Below the pieces are notes generated by a model. It was not told the origin of the DNA and made no database searches. It was given only the letters and a program-made list of their open reading frames with translations. The position numbers and the translations under genes are program-made. Below are positions 1 to 11,072 of a DNA stretch of 64,000 bases, one piece after another (position 1 is the stretch's first letter; each line of letters begins with the position of its first letter). The DNA comes from Siphonodentalium dalli (lineage: Eukaryota; Mollusca; Scaphopoda; Gadilida; Siphonodentaliidae): contig CP136065.1 of NCBI GenBank assembly GCA_032622095.1, forward strand, positions 63,903,094-63,967,093. Reading direction: 5' to 3'.

Positions 1-365
1 CGTTTGTTGAAGTTATCGCGCTAACGAGCTAAAAATTCACGAAAAATGACTAATTAAGGGCCATAACTCTATCAAATTTTATCGGACCAGGCCGGTTTTC
101 GAACTCATCCGAGATATTCTTGGGAGACACCTATATACCAAATTTCAATAAAATCGGATAACGTTTGTTGAAGTTATCGTGCTAACGAGCTGAAAATTCG
201 TGAAAAATGACTAATTAAGGGCCATAACTCTATCAAATTTTATCGGACCAGGCCGGTTTTCGAACTCATCCGAGATATTCTTGGGAGACACCTATATACC
301 AAATTTCAATCAAATCGGATAACGTTTGTTGAAGTTATCGCGCTAACGAGCTGAAAATTCAAAGG
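1..365 (+). repeat. 161-bp tandem repeat (unit 0)
   Basis: cgtttgttgaagttatcg recurs at 1, 162 and 323, a 161-bp period. Each monomer contains gggccataactctatcaaat and ccaaatttcaa. It lies inside the hAT element. A more diverged monomer follows to about 470. Confidence 0.92.
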
Positions 366-652
366 GCCATAACTCTGTAATAAATGTGCGGACGAACCCG
401 ATATTTGTCTGCAGCTTACGAGCATGGATATGTACTCACACACCAAATTTTTTTTTAATCCGCCCGTCCGCCGCCCACTGTCCCTCATCAAACTATAAGT
501 CGAGTTTTGGAAAAAAACTCGACTAAAAATAAACATACAAAAAACAAAACAAAAACCTAATGTCGGTTGGGGCAGAATCACGTCGGTCGGTTTCGGTCGG
601 TATTTTTTAAAACCGAAACCGAGTTGTTTTCTCGGTAAACCGCACAACACTA
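1..652. mobile_element. hAT element, right part, cut by the window edge
   Basis: The right end ...CGCACAACACTA at 652 is followed by GACATCAC (653-660). The left part would lie upstream of the window. It begins inside the 161-bp repeat. Confidence 0.85.
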
Positions 653-1896
653 GACATCACATTGAAAATGTTCAGATAATAAGTTCAACAAAGGGTTAAT
701 TAATTGAAATTCAAGAGTGTCACCGGTAGTAGATTAAAAAATGCTTTTTATGTATTCAGGGTTTTGAATTTTTTTTTTTACGAAAGATATTTTAAGTGAT
801 ATTTAGATTATAGGCTATGAAATAACTCGTTTGGGACAAAAAGTGCCAACTGAAAGACGCTATCTGGTTTGAGATTGCATTCTCCATCAATTTGTTTCAT
901 ACTGTTTCAATGCTTTAGTGCAATAATGAGTGTCTTAATTTTTCAATAAATAATGACATTCTTTGGTATTTATAGGTCTAGTTTATATAAGAAATGACTG
1001 GAAGGTCCAATAGGGGTCATTGGATTTAGCCCGGCAGAGTAATATAACTGTGTGAATCCCAAAGAGAATTTGTTTAATTACACTGCCATTCATAACCAAT
1101 GATACCAGTCGATCTTAGTCATTCCTTATAATCATATACCAGTACATTAATAGAACATTAATAACATGAACAACTTTTCAAAACTATCAAAACAATTGTT
1201 AATACCATTGTTAATCAAATGACAACACAGTCTCATGTGTAGGTGACGTAGGTGGTTCATCACATTTTATGCAGTGGAGGCTGCAGTTATTGCTTGATAA
1301 ACATTGGAAATGTTCGTGTTAACCCCGTGGTGATCAGGGATCAGTCTAAGATGTTTCATTCAATTGGGAAAAGTCACTTCTCCCCATTTGGTTATTAGGG
1401 AGTAGTGGACTGTTATCAGGGAGAAGTAACATAGTTTAAGTTCAATTTACACCCCCATCATCACCCTTCTATGATCCAATAAGTATTATGCAACAGAAGA
1501 GCCCATTTATCAAATCATTAGAGAGTAATAACACCATTATAATCAGTAAATATAATTAAAATATGCCACTGGGACATATGCATACTGAAAAATGAGAGAG
1601 AAGTCACTTCTCCCTGGGACAAAAAAAGGGAGAAGTGGCGCATTTTGGGGAGATAATGTCTCCCCCAAGTCGCCTTCTAGGCTGGTCCAGTGGTGGTAAT
1701 AACAGGTGATTTGTACTGATGATTGTTACACGTGCTAAATGTGAGAATTCAGAGGGTGTGTGATTACATGTATATCTCACAGTTGGTCTTCAACAGCATT
1801 CTCAAACAAAGCAAAAAAACAGAAATAAGATGTTGTATAATGTTGTTTTAACTGGAGGTCTGGAACCCTGAATACGTCTTTAAGCCACACAATGTG

Positions 1897-2161
1897 TTAA
1901 CCCTTCCATGACTGGAGCTTCCTGAAAATTTGCGAAAACCCTGTGCCAATGTATTCTCTTATATATGCGAGTCTCACGTAGGGAGCCTCGTATATATAAG
2001 AGAATGAGTTGGCCAAACAATATTTACGTTGACTTTGTAAGCCAGTGCATTCTCTTATATATATGTGATGCTCCCTATGAGAGACACGCATATATAAGAG
2101 AATGCACTGGTGCAGGATCTTTTATGCTGCACCAGCGCAGCTCCCATCATGAAAGGGTTAA
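1897..2161. mobile_element. MITE-B (TTAA), unit 0
   Basis: Ends are TTAACCCTTCCATGACTGG and CCATCATGAAAGGGTTAA. Inside are two hairpin modules of the CCAATGTATTCTCTTATATATGCGAG / GCCAGTGCATTCTC type. Non-coding. Counterparts: 14250-14514, 26609-26873 and 39426-39690. The overlapping short frames on both strands are read-throughs of the hairpins. Confidence 0.87.
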
Positions 2162-3279
2162 AGATTATATGTTGATTAGCTTAACATAAATATGACTTCT
2201 AATATAAGGCAACAGCACTTTTATAGCCTGGTTAACAGAACCCCTCCTACAACTTTTTCCTCAATATTGTAAACAAAAAAAATATAACATTTCTATATTA
2301 TTGGTTTGTGTTCATGCTGGTTAAAATATGAAGTATGTGGTGACTGGTGAAGAAAATATCTGATAGCAGAGTCTCTTTTTTTGCTTTCACCTTTTTTATT
2401 ATTCATACAGTTTTATGGGAAGACATACCTCAATTCTTTTTATAATTTGAGTAAAACTTTTTGTATTGAAAAATCTTCTGAAATTCATGAATAATTTCAA
2501 CTCAAATGTTCGTAAACCAGACTATTTTATTGTTGTGGCCTAATTTAAAAATAATGTGCAAGTTTGAATCTGAAATATATTGATATATTCTGTTTCCTTA
2601 TTAATTTATTGTCACGATATGAAGATTTTCAAAATGAAAAAAAATGTGTTATTTTTTACATAAAATAGTGCTTCAGATTCTCTGTTCATATTTTTTCTGG
2701 GGAGTTCTCATTCACTATCAAGATGGATTATCTCTCCATTTAACAAATTTGAAATAGTTTCGTGGGTATAAAATAATAAATATGAATTGAAGACCCCTAT
2801 CCGGAAATGCTTCTATCAATTAATATTGATTTTATTTCGAATATTTTATGATAAAGTGTGATGATTAAAATGGACACGCATTTGTTAAATTTTTGGAAGA
2901 GACCGGTCAGGCGATATTAAATAGCGATAGAGATTATTAGAGTGCTCCCTCATTGCCACGCACCAAACGTCAAATGCCTCAGATGGATTGTTTGTAATGT
3001 TTTATTCTATATCCTACAGCCAAAATTTTTCATCCAATATTGATCCCAATCTTCAAATCCAAATCCTCCAATCAATAGGAAATCTTCTGACGTCTGCTTT
3101 AATTACCTGAACACCCCATCGGATGAATAATAAATGATTCCAATATATACTTTCATAACCAATGGGGAATCCATTTAGCATAGAAAGGGTTGACCATTAA
3201 ATTGAGGTGATCATTTTAGATTGTTTGGTTTTAAAAAGTCCCTGCTCTTCTAAAAAGCAAATAAGGCGTGTGAAAACTA

Positions 3280-3747
3280 TTAACCCTTTGAGTGCCAGGT
3301 CCGATTTTTGTATCAACCCATATACCCTGTGCCAATGCATTCTCTTATATATGCGAGTCGACCATAGGTCGCTTCGCATATATAAGAGAATGCATTGGCC
3401 TAACAATTTTTCATCATTTGTTATTATTTTTTACAATTTTAACAATTTTTTCTTATATTCTTTAAACTCTTTCAGTATTTTGTAGGTTTAGTGCCAGGGA
3501 ATCTTACGTTTTTCATGGGCATCAAAATTATTACAATGAATAATTGGTGATAGTTTTGAGTTATAACATGCCCCTAAGGTTTTATCCAGTTTGTTTTTAA
3601 ATTCGCTATAGCATGCTTAAGCATACCCAAAACAAATTCAACCCAAAAAAATCTAAAAAAACCCCATTTTTTATATTTTTTTAGGGCTGATTTTACAGAC
3701 CGTAAATTAGGGCCGATGAGATCGGCCCCTGGCACTGAAAGGGTTAA
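3280..3747. mobile_element. MITE-D (TTAA), unit 0
   Basis: 468 bp with both TTAA. Ends are TTAACCCTTTGAGTGCCAGG and GGCACTGAAAGGGTTAA. It has one ~68-bp hairpin (3328-3395) and a GGCCGATGAGATCGGCC mini-palindrome near the right end. Unit 3 has the corresponding empty site, aaactaTTAAaagtccg, at 40803-40806. Other filled copies: 15633-16100 and 27992-28459. Confidence 0.88.
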
Positions 3748-3964
3748 AGTCCGAAAAACATCACCATAAAATATTGAAAAATTAGATCAGGTCAGGCACA
3801 TTCTGAATTCAAACTATTGTAGTTATATTTAACTATTGTTAAGGTAGTCGAATTTGAATGTGCTAAATCAATCATTTCCCTATTTTTGTGGAAACTATGG
3901 GGTCGCGTGCATACAGTAGCCAAATTGTACTCCAAACAACATTACAGCAAATATAGAGTCTCTC

Positions 3965-4327
3965 GCATAGTGGGCTAGCATCACCAAATTCACCCTCTGG
4001 GGACCTCATTCTGCATGACCTCATCTGCTTTGGGAGACATAGACTTCGATTGAAGTTCCCAAATGGTTAATATTGCGATGTACACCCATTGGGAACCTCG
4101 ATTATGCAATGTTTCATATGCCAATTCGGGGATATAGAGAAACTAAACTAAAAAAGAAATAGAATCTATGTGAAGAAGTTTCTATAGAAATTTGATAATA
4201 TTAAAAGAAACTTTCCAGAGAAGATGAGGCCTGAGCAGAATGAGGTCCCCAGAGGGTGAATTTAGTGATGTTAGCCCACTATGCGGGATAGCATCACTAA
4301 ATTCACCCTCTGGGGACCTCATTCTGC
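3965..4327. mobile_element. MITE-E (gaggtcccc palindrome family), unit 0
   Basis: A ~50-bp inverted repeat (3965-4014 against 4234-4283, containing caccctctggggacctcatt) flanks ~220 bp with the marker gggatatagagaaacta. The right arm is followed by another inverted arm, making a ~94-bp hairpin at 4234-4327. Counterparts: 16318-16680, 28677-29039, 41025-41383. Separate copies outside the array show outer ends around gtgtgcctgtcatt. Confidence 0.82.
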
Positions 4328-4677
4328 AAATGAAAGGCACACTAAAAGACTTTGTTTACTGATAAAATTTGGTAAATATCCTACATATTGAATTTTATGC
4401 TCTGAGTATTGGCAATGTGTGTTGACAAAATGGCCGGCACTGTAACAGCAATATATATTTACATAACAATGGTTTCAACATGCAAACATTTATTTTGGAG
4501 AATTATCAATGATAAATGTGAAAAAAATATATTTCTCTGTTTCTGGTGATGTTTTACCCACTGCGAAGGGGTTATGACCCTTGAAGTGCCATATTTATAT
4601 TGTTTTAAGACATTGCACCGAGAGCAGAGGCTGTATGAACTGAACTAGATTTCAAGAATGAAGGAAATTCACAGCCA

Positions 4678-5077
4678 TTAACCCTTTACCCAACAGAAGG
4701 GCCCTGTGCCAATGCATTCTCTTATATATGCGAGTCGACCATAGGTCGCCTCGCATATATAAGAGAATGCATTGGCTTAACACATTAAAAATTATAAAAT
4801 TGTTAAAGAATGTAAGAAAAAAAGGTAAAAAGGGTTAAAAAAAGATTTTTTTTAGGCCAATGCATTCTCTTATATATGCGAGGCGACCTATGGTCGACTC
4901 GCATATATAAGAGAATGCATTGGCACAGGGCATAACTGTAACTATCACAATGTGGTCAAGGAGCCGATTCCAATGATATCCATATTTGTATGGTTCTATT
5001 GAGACAGACCGAAGATATTTTAGGCTGTTGAAGCTTTATTTGGCCGGTTTTGGCCGGTTTGTTGGGTAAAGGGTTAA
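4678..5077. mobile_element. MITE-A (TTAA, piggyBac-type), unit 0
   Basis: 400 bp including both TTAA. Ends are TTAACCCTTTACCCAACA and its inverse. Inside are two ~68-bp near-perfect hairpins (4707-4774 and 4856-4923, the second an inverted copy of the first) around an A-rich spacer, and a GGCCGG-rich right arm. Non-coding. Array counterparts: 17031-17430, 29390-29789, 41791-42191. Confidence 0.9.
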
Positions 5078-5498
5078 CTGGTTACATTCATCTGTACATT
5101 CAAACATTACATACCTTTTATTGATGCTAACATGGACATGTATGGTAATATATTATGATTGATGCCATGTTATCAGTGCTAGGAAGTTGATGCTTGGAAG
5201 GTGAGTTGCTCAGTGATTATTTTGGAATAAAGACATGCATTATTGAAAGCTTGTGTTATTATTTATAATCAATCCCTGTCACCTGTTGGCAGTCCAATGA
5301 AGCATATGAAAATCATGGTGTGAAACAAGACCCCACAAATATTATGGTTATACCCAGGCGTGAGAATTTGGTACCGGACATTTACAGAATGAGGTCCCCA
5401 GACGGTGATTTCAGTGATGCTCTAACCGGCACAGCGGGCTAGCATCACTAAATTCACCAGTAAAGAAATGTTTTACTTTATTTTCTTTTTTACTTCAG

Positions 5499-5504
5499 TT
5501 TTTG
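5499..5504. other. Inferred tandem-duplication junction (also 17852-17857, 30211-30216)
   Basis: In unit 3 the sequence at 42590-42610 runs from ttttttacttcagttt into ctctatatcc, the normal interior of a MITE-E. In units 0-2 the same sequence runs from cagttt into ttgttttacaaag instead, truncating that MITE-E. The second flank also occurs at 6727-6741 as gatgttttgttttacaaag. The two parents share TTT at the join, so this looks like a microhomology breakpoint that generated the repeat, and the point where the array ends at 42610. Confidence 0.6.
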
Positions 5505-6932
5505 TTTTACAAAGTTGTAGAGTTTGTTCAACTTCAACCTCTGGGTGTGGGATTTTCAAGTAAATTATCTTTGTATGCTGTAAATTCCATTTCAACCCTT
5601 TCATGACTGGAGCTTCCTAAAATTTTGCGAAAATCCTGTGACAATGCATTCTCGTATGCTTACGAGTCTCCCATAGGGAGTGTCGCATATATAAGAGAAA
5701 ACATTGGCCTAACTTTAGTGCTCAACTCAAAAGAAATCTCCTTGTCACGACAATAATTAATGGCTCTGTGTCCTCAATGTAATGAGTAGACACATTACCA
5801 TGAGGCGGCCAATTCCTCTTGCAAATGAGGAATGTCATTTAATGTTACTATGCACTCTTTTGTCAACTGCTCCCTCATTTTGGTGTCGTAGGTCCCAAGT
5901 CACCATGGAGGGGTTCACCTGTCGTTAACTGACCGAATGTCCAGCATACATGAACATGTTCTCTCTTAGTCAACCCCGTGATTTCTGGAAAGTTGACTCT
6001 CCCCTCAATTGGCGTTCATTCAAGAATGTAGCCACTCACCATATCATTAGTCAAACATAAGAGATTATCTTCCCAAAGTTTCGTCGCATTCTGATTACCA
6101 CAACAGACGATATCCTCAAATATATCAGGGGCGACTTAATTTGTTTAAAGGCATGTGAGGCCTTAGTTGTCGAAAATATTCATATTTGTTCTAATCACCG
6201 TAAACATTAAAACGCATACAGTTTCGTTCATATATACAATGACCATCACGTAAACAGCATGTTATCATAAAGGCCTACTATATTTTACCTAAGCAAGAGC
6301 CTGATTGTGTTACAGAAGACAGCACAATGCTACTGGCTAATCATACACAAATGGCATAAACGCTCTTTATTAGTTCCATATCAGGAATTCACCAACAAAG
6401 AACGCTCTTTATGTTTACCATCATAATATAAACAAACACCAGAAAAGTTACTTTTTATGCTTTTGTTTACATAACAATGGTCAAACATTTGATAATAACA
6501 TACTGTTGATGCGATATTTCTTATTTGTATACGGACAAAGTCTGTCTACATTTTGATGTTCTTTCTGTTTGTGGCGGTTTTTGACGGGTGGAAATATTTT
6601 CACAGGATACCCACCGCCAAGGCCAACCGTACCTTTAAGGTGTTTAGATTCTCATAAAATATGACCCTTTTTAATTTCTTGTCCGCTGTTTTATAAATGG
6701 ACATTAGGTTTTACTTGAGCTAGATGTTTTGTTTTACAAAGTTTGTTCAACTTCAACCTCTGGGTGTGGGATTTTCAAGTAAATTATCTTTGTATGCTGT
6801 AAATTCAATTTCAACCCTTTCATGACTGGAGCTTCCTAAAATTTTGCGAAAATCCTGTGACAATGCATTCTCGTATACTTGCGAGTCTCCCATAGGGAGT
6901 GTCGCATATATAAGAGAAAACATTGGCCTAAC
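5504..6932 (+). repeat. ~205-bp direct repeat flanking ~1 kb unique DNA that splits a MITE-B
   Basis: The block 5504-5713 recurs at 6731-6932 (both end gagaaaacattggcctaac). Both contain the left half of a MITE-B; only the second is followed by the right half. Unit 2 has the same arrangement (17857-18066 and 19084-19285). Unit 3 has a single block (30216-30425) joined straight to the right half, giving an intact MITE-B at 30304-30556. The ~1 kb between the blocks (5714-6730) has no recognised gene or element. Confidence 0.85.
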
Positions 6933-7063
6933 AAGATTTACCTTCTCCTTGTACGCCAGTGCATTCTCTTATATTTGCGAGGCTCCCTCACATATATAAG
7001 AGTATGCACTGGTACAAGTTATTTAATGCTGCACCAGTGCAGCTCCCATCACAAAAGGGTTAA
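6811..7063. mobile_element. MITE-B second locus, unit 1
   Basis: Begins TCAACCCTTTCATGACTGG and ends CAAAAGGGTTAA, with two hairpin modules. Its left half is duplicated at 5592-5713. Counterparts: 19164-19416 in unit 2 and an intact 30304-30556 in unit 3. Confidence 0.82.
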
Positions 7064-8328
7064 GGACTTTCCCCTTGCTTTATCAATGCAAATTTGGTAA
7101 GATAATTTCTATGAGTCATTAATCATGACCAAACAAGGCCTGTTATCACACTTGGTTGTTACAATTGGGTGGTAACTCGGACAGATTATAATCATTATAT
7201 TGAAAACTAGACGAATTTATAAGTGCCAGAATTGAAACTACATCTAAATAGTTTTGGAAGCAAACAGTTATTACAAATAGTTTATAAAGGAATGTCATAA
7301 ATATAATTGCAAGTTAGATCAATTACTTCTTTCTGCACAATGTTATCTTCATGAGAACTTTATCTAATGATAAAATAGGTTTATTGCAAATAAAATAATA
7401 TGCAATGAGCCAGACAAGACACGCAGACCAATATAAGTCCAACCCAACAATATATAAATTACAACGAAATTTCACATGATTAACAATAAATAAGTGCATG
7501 TGCTCATAATATATAGTTGATTCACGAGACCTTGTGATGATTAGAAGTTCGCTATTCAGTAACTTTCTGACTTTTAATCGATATTTAGGCTATGTGGATC
7601 AGTTAGGGGATTGATCTTTTGACGCCAGAATATGTTTGCCTTCTAATAATAATAAAAGTGTAACCATCGGCATCTCATATCGGTATGACACTAGCTGTGT
7701 TAGTTTTAAGGGATATGTGTTTTGGGCCACCTCTTCAATTGTATTATTTCAAAATCTTGGTCATTAAACATGACTCCAAAGTCATTGAAACAGAAAGTGA
7801 ACACAATTAATTCTTATGTGCCGATTTAGTCTTGAATTACGACCTGTGTACATACACATTACGCACCAGTGTCACTGTGTTATATCGACATATTTCCTAC
7901 ACTATGTCAACATAGAAAGGGGTTTATGGATTAAAATAGCTCCACTGCCATAAGCCGAAAACTTCTGGAGAAATAATAGCGGACTGGGCATATTGCTCAG
8001 GCATGTACAGTCTATTTTAATAAATTAGCAGTGGGGAGATAGCGACATAGTTTCAACAGATGGGGTACGACTTCAAGCGTTAAAAGAGTTATTGTCTTTT
8101 TCGACTTAGAAATACTTGCCCAAGTGTACTGCGGGGAGTTTCCTTTGTCCCACTGAAACAGTAATGCCCCGAAACAGTAACATTTCTAGAAAATTCTGCT
8201 TGGTGCTTGTCTTGCCAGTAATGGACTTTACGTCAACAACACATAGGTCATAAAAATGAAATACCAGTGAAAGGTCGAAGTTTATTATATTAAACAATGT
8301 CCCTACGTGGATATTGATGACAATTCTA

Positions 8329-8570
8329 TTAACCCTTCCATGAGGCATGACTGCAGCTTCCAGAAATTTTGCGAAAACCCTGTGCCAAAGCATTATCTTA
8401 TATATGTGAGAATAGAATACATTGGCCTAACATTATTTACCATTTAAGCCAGTGCATTCTCTTATATATGTGATGCTCCCTATGGGAGACTCGCATATAC
8501 AAGAGAATGCGCTGGAACAGGACCTTTAATGCTGCACCAGCGCAGCTCCTATTATGAACCTCAGGGTTAT
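8329..8570. mobile_element. MITE-B third locus, degenerate, unit 1
   Basis: TTAACCCTTCCATGAGGCATGACTG at the left, cagcgcagctcctattatga...gggttat at the right. The first hairpin is eroded, the second intact (8446-8516). Counterparts: 20689-20930, and a version truncated by the unit-3 deletion at 32585-32740. Confidence 0.78.
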
Positions 8571-9088
8571 TATCCTGCATTATGTACATTTCAGAAGGCA
8601 TTCAATACTTTTATCTGATTGAAGTATTATTATAGGTTGACCAGATATCATATGTGCTATACAATAGAGAGATTGAGGCAGGATAACATGTAAATGGTTA
8701 CCAACAATATGTATTTGCTTATTTGAGGCACAATTGTTTGTGAGCAGAATACTATGTATTAATAACTGATGTGAAAAGGAGTGGCATTAGAATGTTTTTG
8801 GAAAGACAAAAAATAACATGTACAGATGCGACCTAATTATCGTGAAACACCAATTGAAGATGACATTTAATGCATCACAAGGATGTAGTTAGCAGGTCAG
8901 GCCTATCCTGAATTGAACTATTATAGTTGAATTTGGCAGTGCAAAATCCACATTTGTTCCTGTTTTGGAGGAAACTTTGGGATTGTGCATCCCAGTGCAC
9001 AGTTAAATTGCAGTCTCCGTAATATTGCAGCAAATGAACAGTCTCCAGATAAAATGGGTTGTGTAACCTCCTGCGCCAGCATATTTCC

Positions 9089-9489
9089 TTTAACCCTTTA
9101 CCCAACAAACCGGCCAAAACCGGCCAAATAAAGCTTCAACAGCCTAAAATATCTTCGGTCTGTCTCAATAAAACCATACAAATATGGATATCATTGGAAC
9201 CGGCTCCTTGACCACATTGTGATAGTTACAGTTATGCCCTGTGCCAATGCATTCTCTTATATATGCGAGTCGACCATAGGTCGCCTCGCATATATAAGAG
9301 AATGCATTGGCCTAAAAAAAAAACATTTTTAACACTTTTTACCATTTTTTCTTACATTCTTTAACAATTTTATAATTTTGAATGTGTTAAGCCAATGCAT
9401 TCTCTTATATATGCGAGGCGACCTATGGTCGACTCGCATATATAAGAGAATGCATTGGCACAGGGCCCTTCTGTTGGGTAAAGGGTTAA
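9089..9489. mobile_element. MITE-A private to unit 1 (filled site)
   Basis: The flanks read atttcct-TTAA-CCC...GGG-TTAA-taatgcc. Unit 2 has the empty site atttccTTTAAtaatgcc at 21850-21865. It is inserted in the opposite orientation to the 4678 copy (GGCCGG arm on the left). It contains both hairpins (9245-9310, 9391-9458). Confidence 0.93.
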
Positions 9490-10404
9490 TAATGCCACAA
9501 GTATGCCTATCTAAATGATATTGACATGCGATTCAATCGATCCTTCATTACACTATTTAGACCAATTGAATGTTAATTGACTTGACGATCGTGTGCCATC
9601 ATGATTAATCATTCACATGGATCGAGATATGTTATTTCATCACAAAAACATGGTACCGATTTAGTAGGACACTGATTTTGAATATTATTTTATGAAATAT
9701 GATTTTGGATTATCCCTTTTATATCGAATTCACAATATCCATATTCCAACTATTATAGTTAATTATAACTATAATAATTGAATTCAGGATGTGCCTGACC
9801 TGGTAAATACATCACAAGGATGTAGTTACATCTTCTGTCTCAATGTCTCTACCTTGAAATATTGTAAAGAGAATTTGTGTTCAGTTTATTATTTAAATAT
9901 GATTATTTTTGCTAATTTATTTTGTGTTTTGTTTTAATCTGTAGAACATGTTTCCAAATGTAAAATGTGTAGAATAAGATTTTTATTACCGTGAAATTGG
10001 TGGTTAATTCGTGTAAATGTTAAGTAACGACAGTTTCCAGGGTTTGATGTATTACTGTATATAAAAATATTAATCAACCTGACCACCCATGCCCCCATCC
10101 CTCCCCCCAAAGAGAAAATGATATAATATTATAATTGATTGTGAATATCATGTGAAGCTGGCATGGAGATATATTCAGTTGTTGTATGTCTGCTTTGTTA
10201 CCAAAAATTGTTTGTCTGTTTATCCCGTTGGTAGGGTAGGGCTGAGCAACAGATTTCCATAATAATTTCAATAAGTATGATAAGCTATTTATGCTGTTTA
10301 AATCTACCAATTTCATCTATTCATGTTATAAAGTAACTTTTTTTCTTCCAGGCTCAACTTACAACAACTTACAACAACTTACAAAAATCGGACTTGGCAC
10401 TGAA

Positions 10405-10900
10405 AGGGTTAAATAACAAATTTGAAATAGTTGCATGGGTATAAAATAATAGATATAAATTGAAGACCCCTGTCCGGAAACGCTTCTATCAATTAACATT
10501 GATTTTATTTTGAATATTTTATTTTGAAATGAGATGATTATATGGGACACTTTATGCTTCTATTTTTAGAACAGACCATTCGGGCGATACCATATAGTGA
10601 TCGAGATCATCGGGCTGTTCCCATTGAAACGTTTCGAACATCAAATGTCCCAGATTGATTGTGTGTATTATTGTTTTATTCCATAGTTATAAGCGATAAT
10701 GAGTGTAATTAACATTTATTTTTGACAAAATTACACATTAAAATTTCTGGTCTCCGTTAACAGTAACCACTATTCGTTAGCTGAACAACCACACATTTTA
10801 GACTAGAAAATATTTGAAATATAATCAATATTAATCGATAGAAGCATTTCCGGACAGGCGTCTTCGATTCATATCTAATATTTTATACTGTAACTATATA
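10405..10900. repeat. Inverted-repeat element of unknown family (array unit)
   Basis: The stretch ~10420-10530 (tataaattgaagacccctgt, ccggaaacgcttctatcaat) is repeated inverted at ~10815-10900 (attaatcgatagaagcattt, ccggacaggcgtcttc), with ~280 bp between. A direct relative lies at 2745-3010. Present in all units. The ends are not sharply defined. Confidence 0.6.
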
Positions 10901-11072
10901 ACACATGTTTACAAAGAGATAGACCCTCTTTAAGACACGTTTGCATTATTATTACCAAAAACACAAAATGCAACATTGGTGTTACACATATTTCACTTAA
11001 CCATTTATGTAAAAAATCATTGATGAGAGTTTAACCCTTCTATACTAAAGCATCATTGATAGTAGACATCAC

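Larger units (their letters stand above)
1..5500 (+). repeat. Tandem array, partial unit 0
   Basis: This is the right-hand part of a ~12.36 kb unit that recurs at +12353 and +24712. It appears base-for-base identical to 12354-17853 as far as I could compare by eye. It holds, in order, the right end of a hAT element, MITE-B (1897-2161), MITE-D (3280-3747), MITE-E (3965-4327) and MITE-A (4678-5077). No gene is recognised. The left limit is the window edge. Confidence 0.95.

Noticed and set aside
306-650. 114-residue minus frame repeated in units 0, 1 and 2
   Set aside because: It spans the hAT right end and its repeat; no domain, no splice logic, and it is lost in unit 3.
3197-3485. Repeated small frames with CQCILLYMR...RIYKRMHW on both strands here and at ~20 other places
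   Set aside because: They are translations of the self-complementary MITE hairpins, which is why the same peptide appears on both strands. They are not genes.
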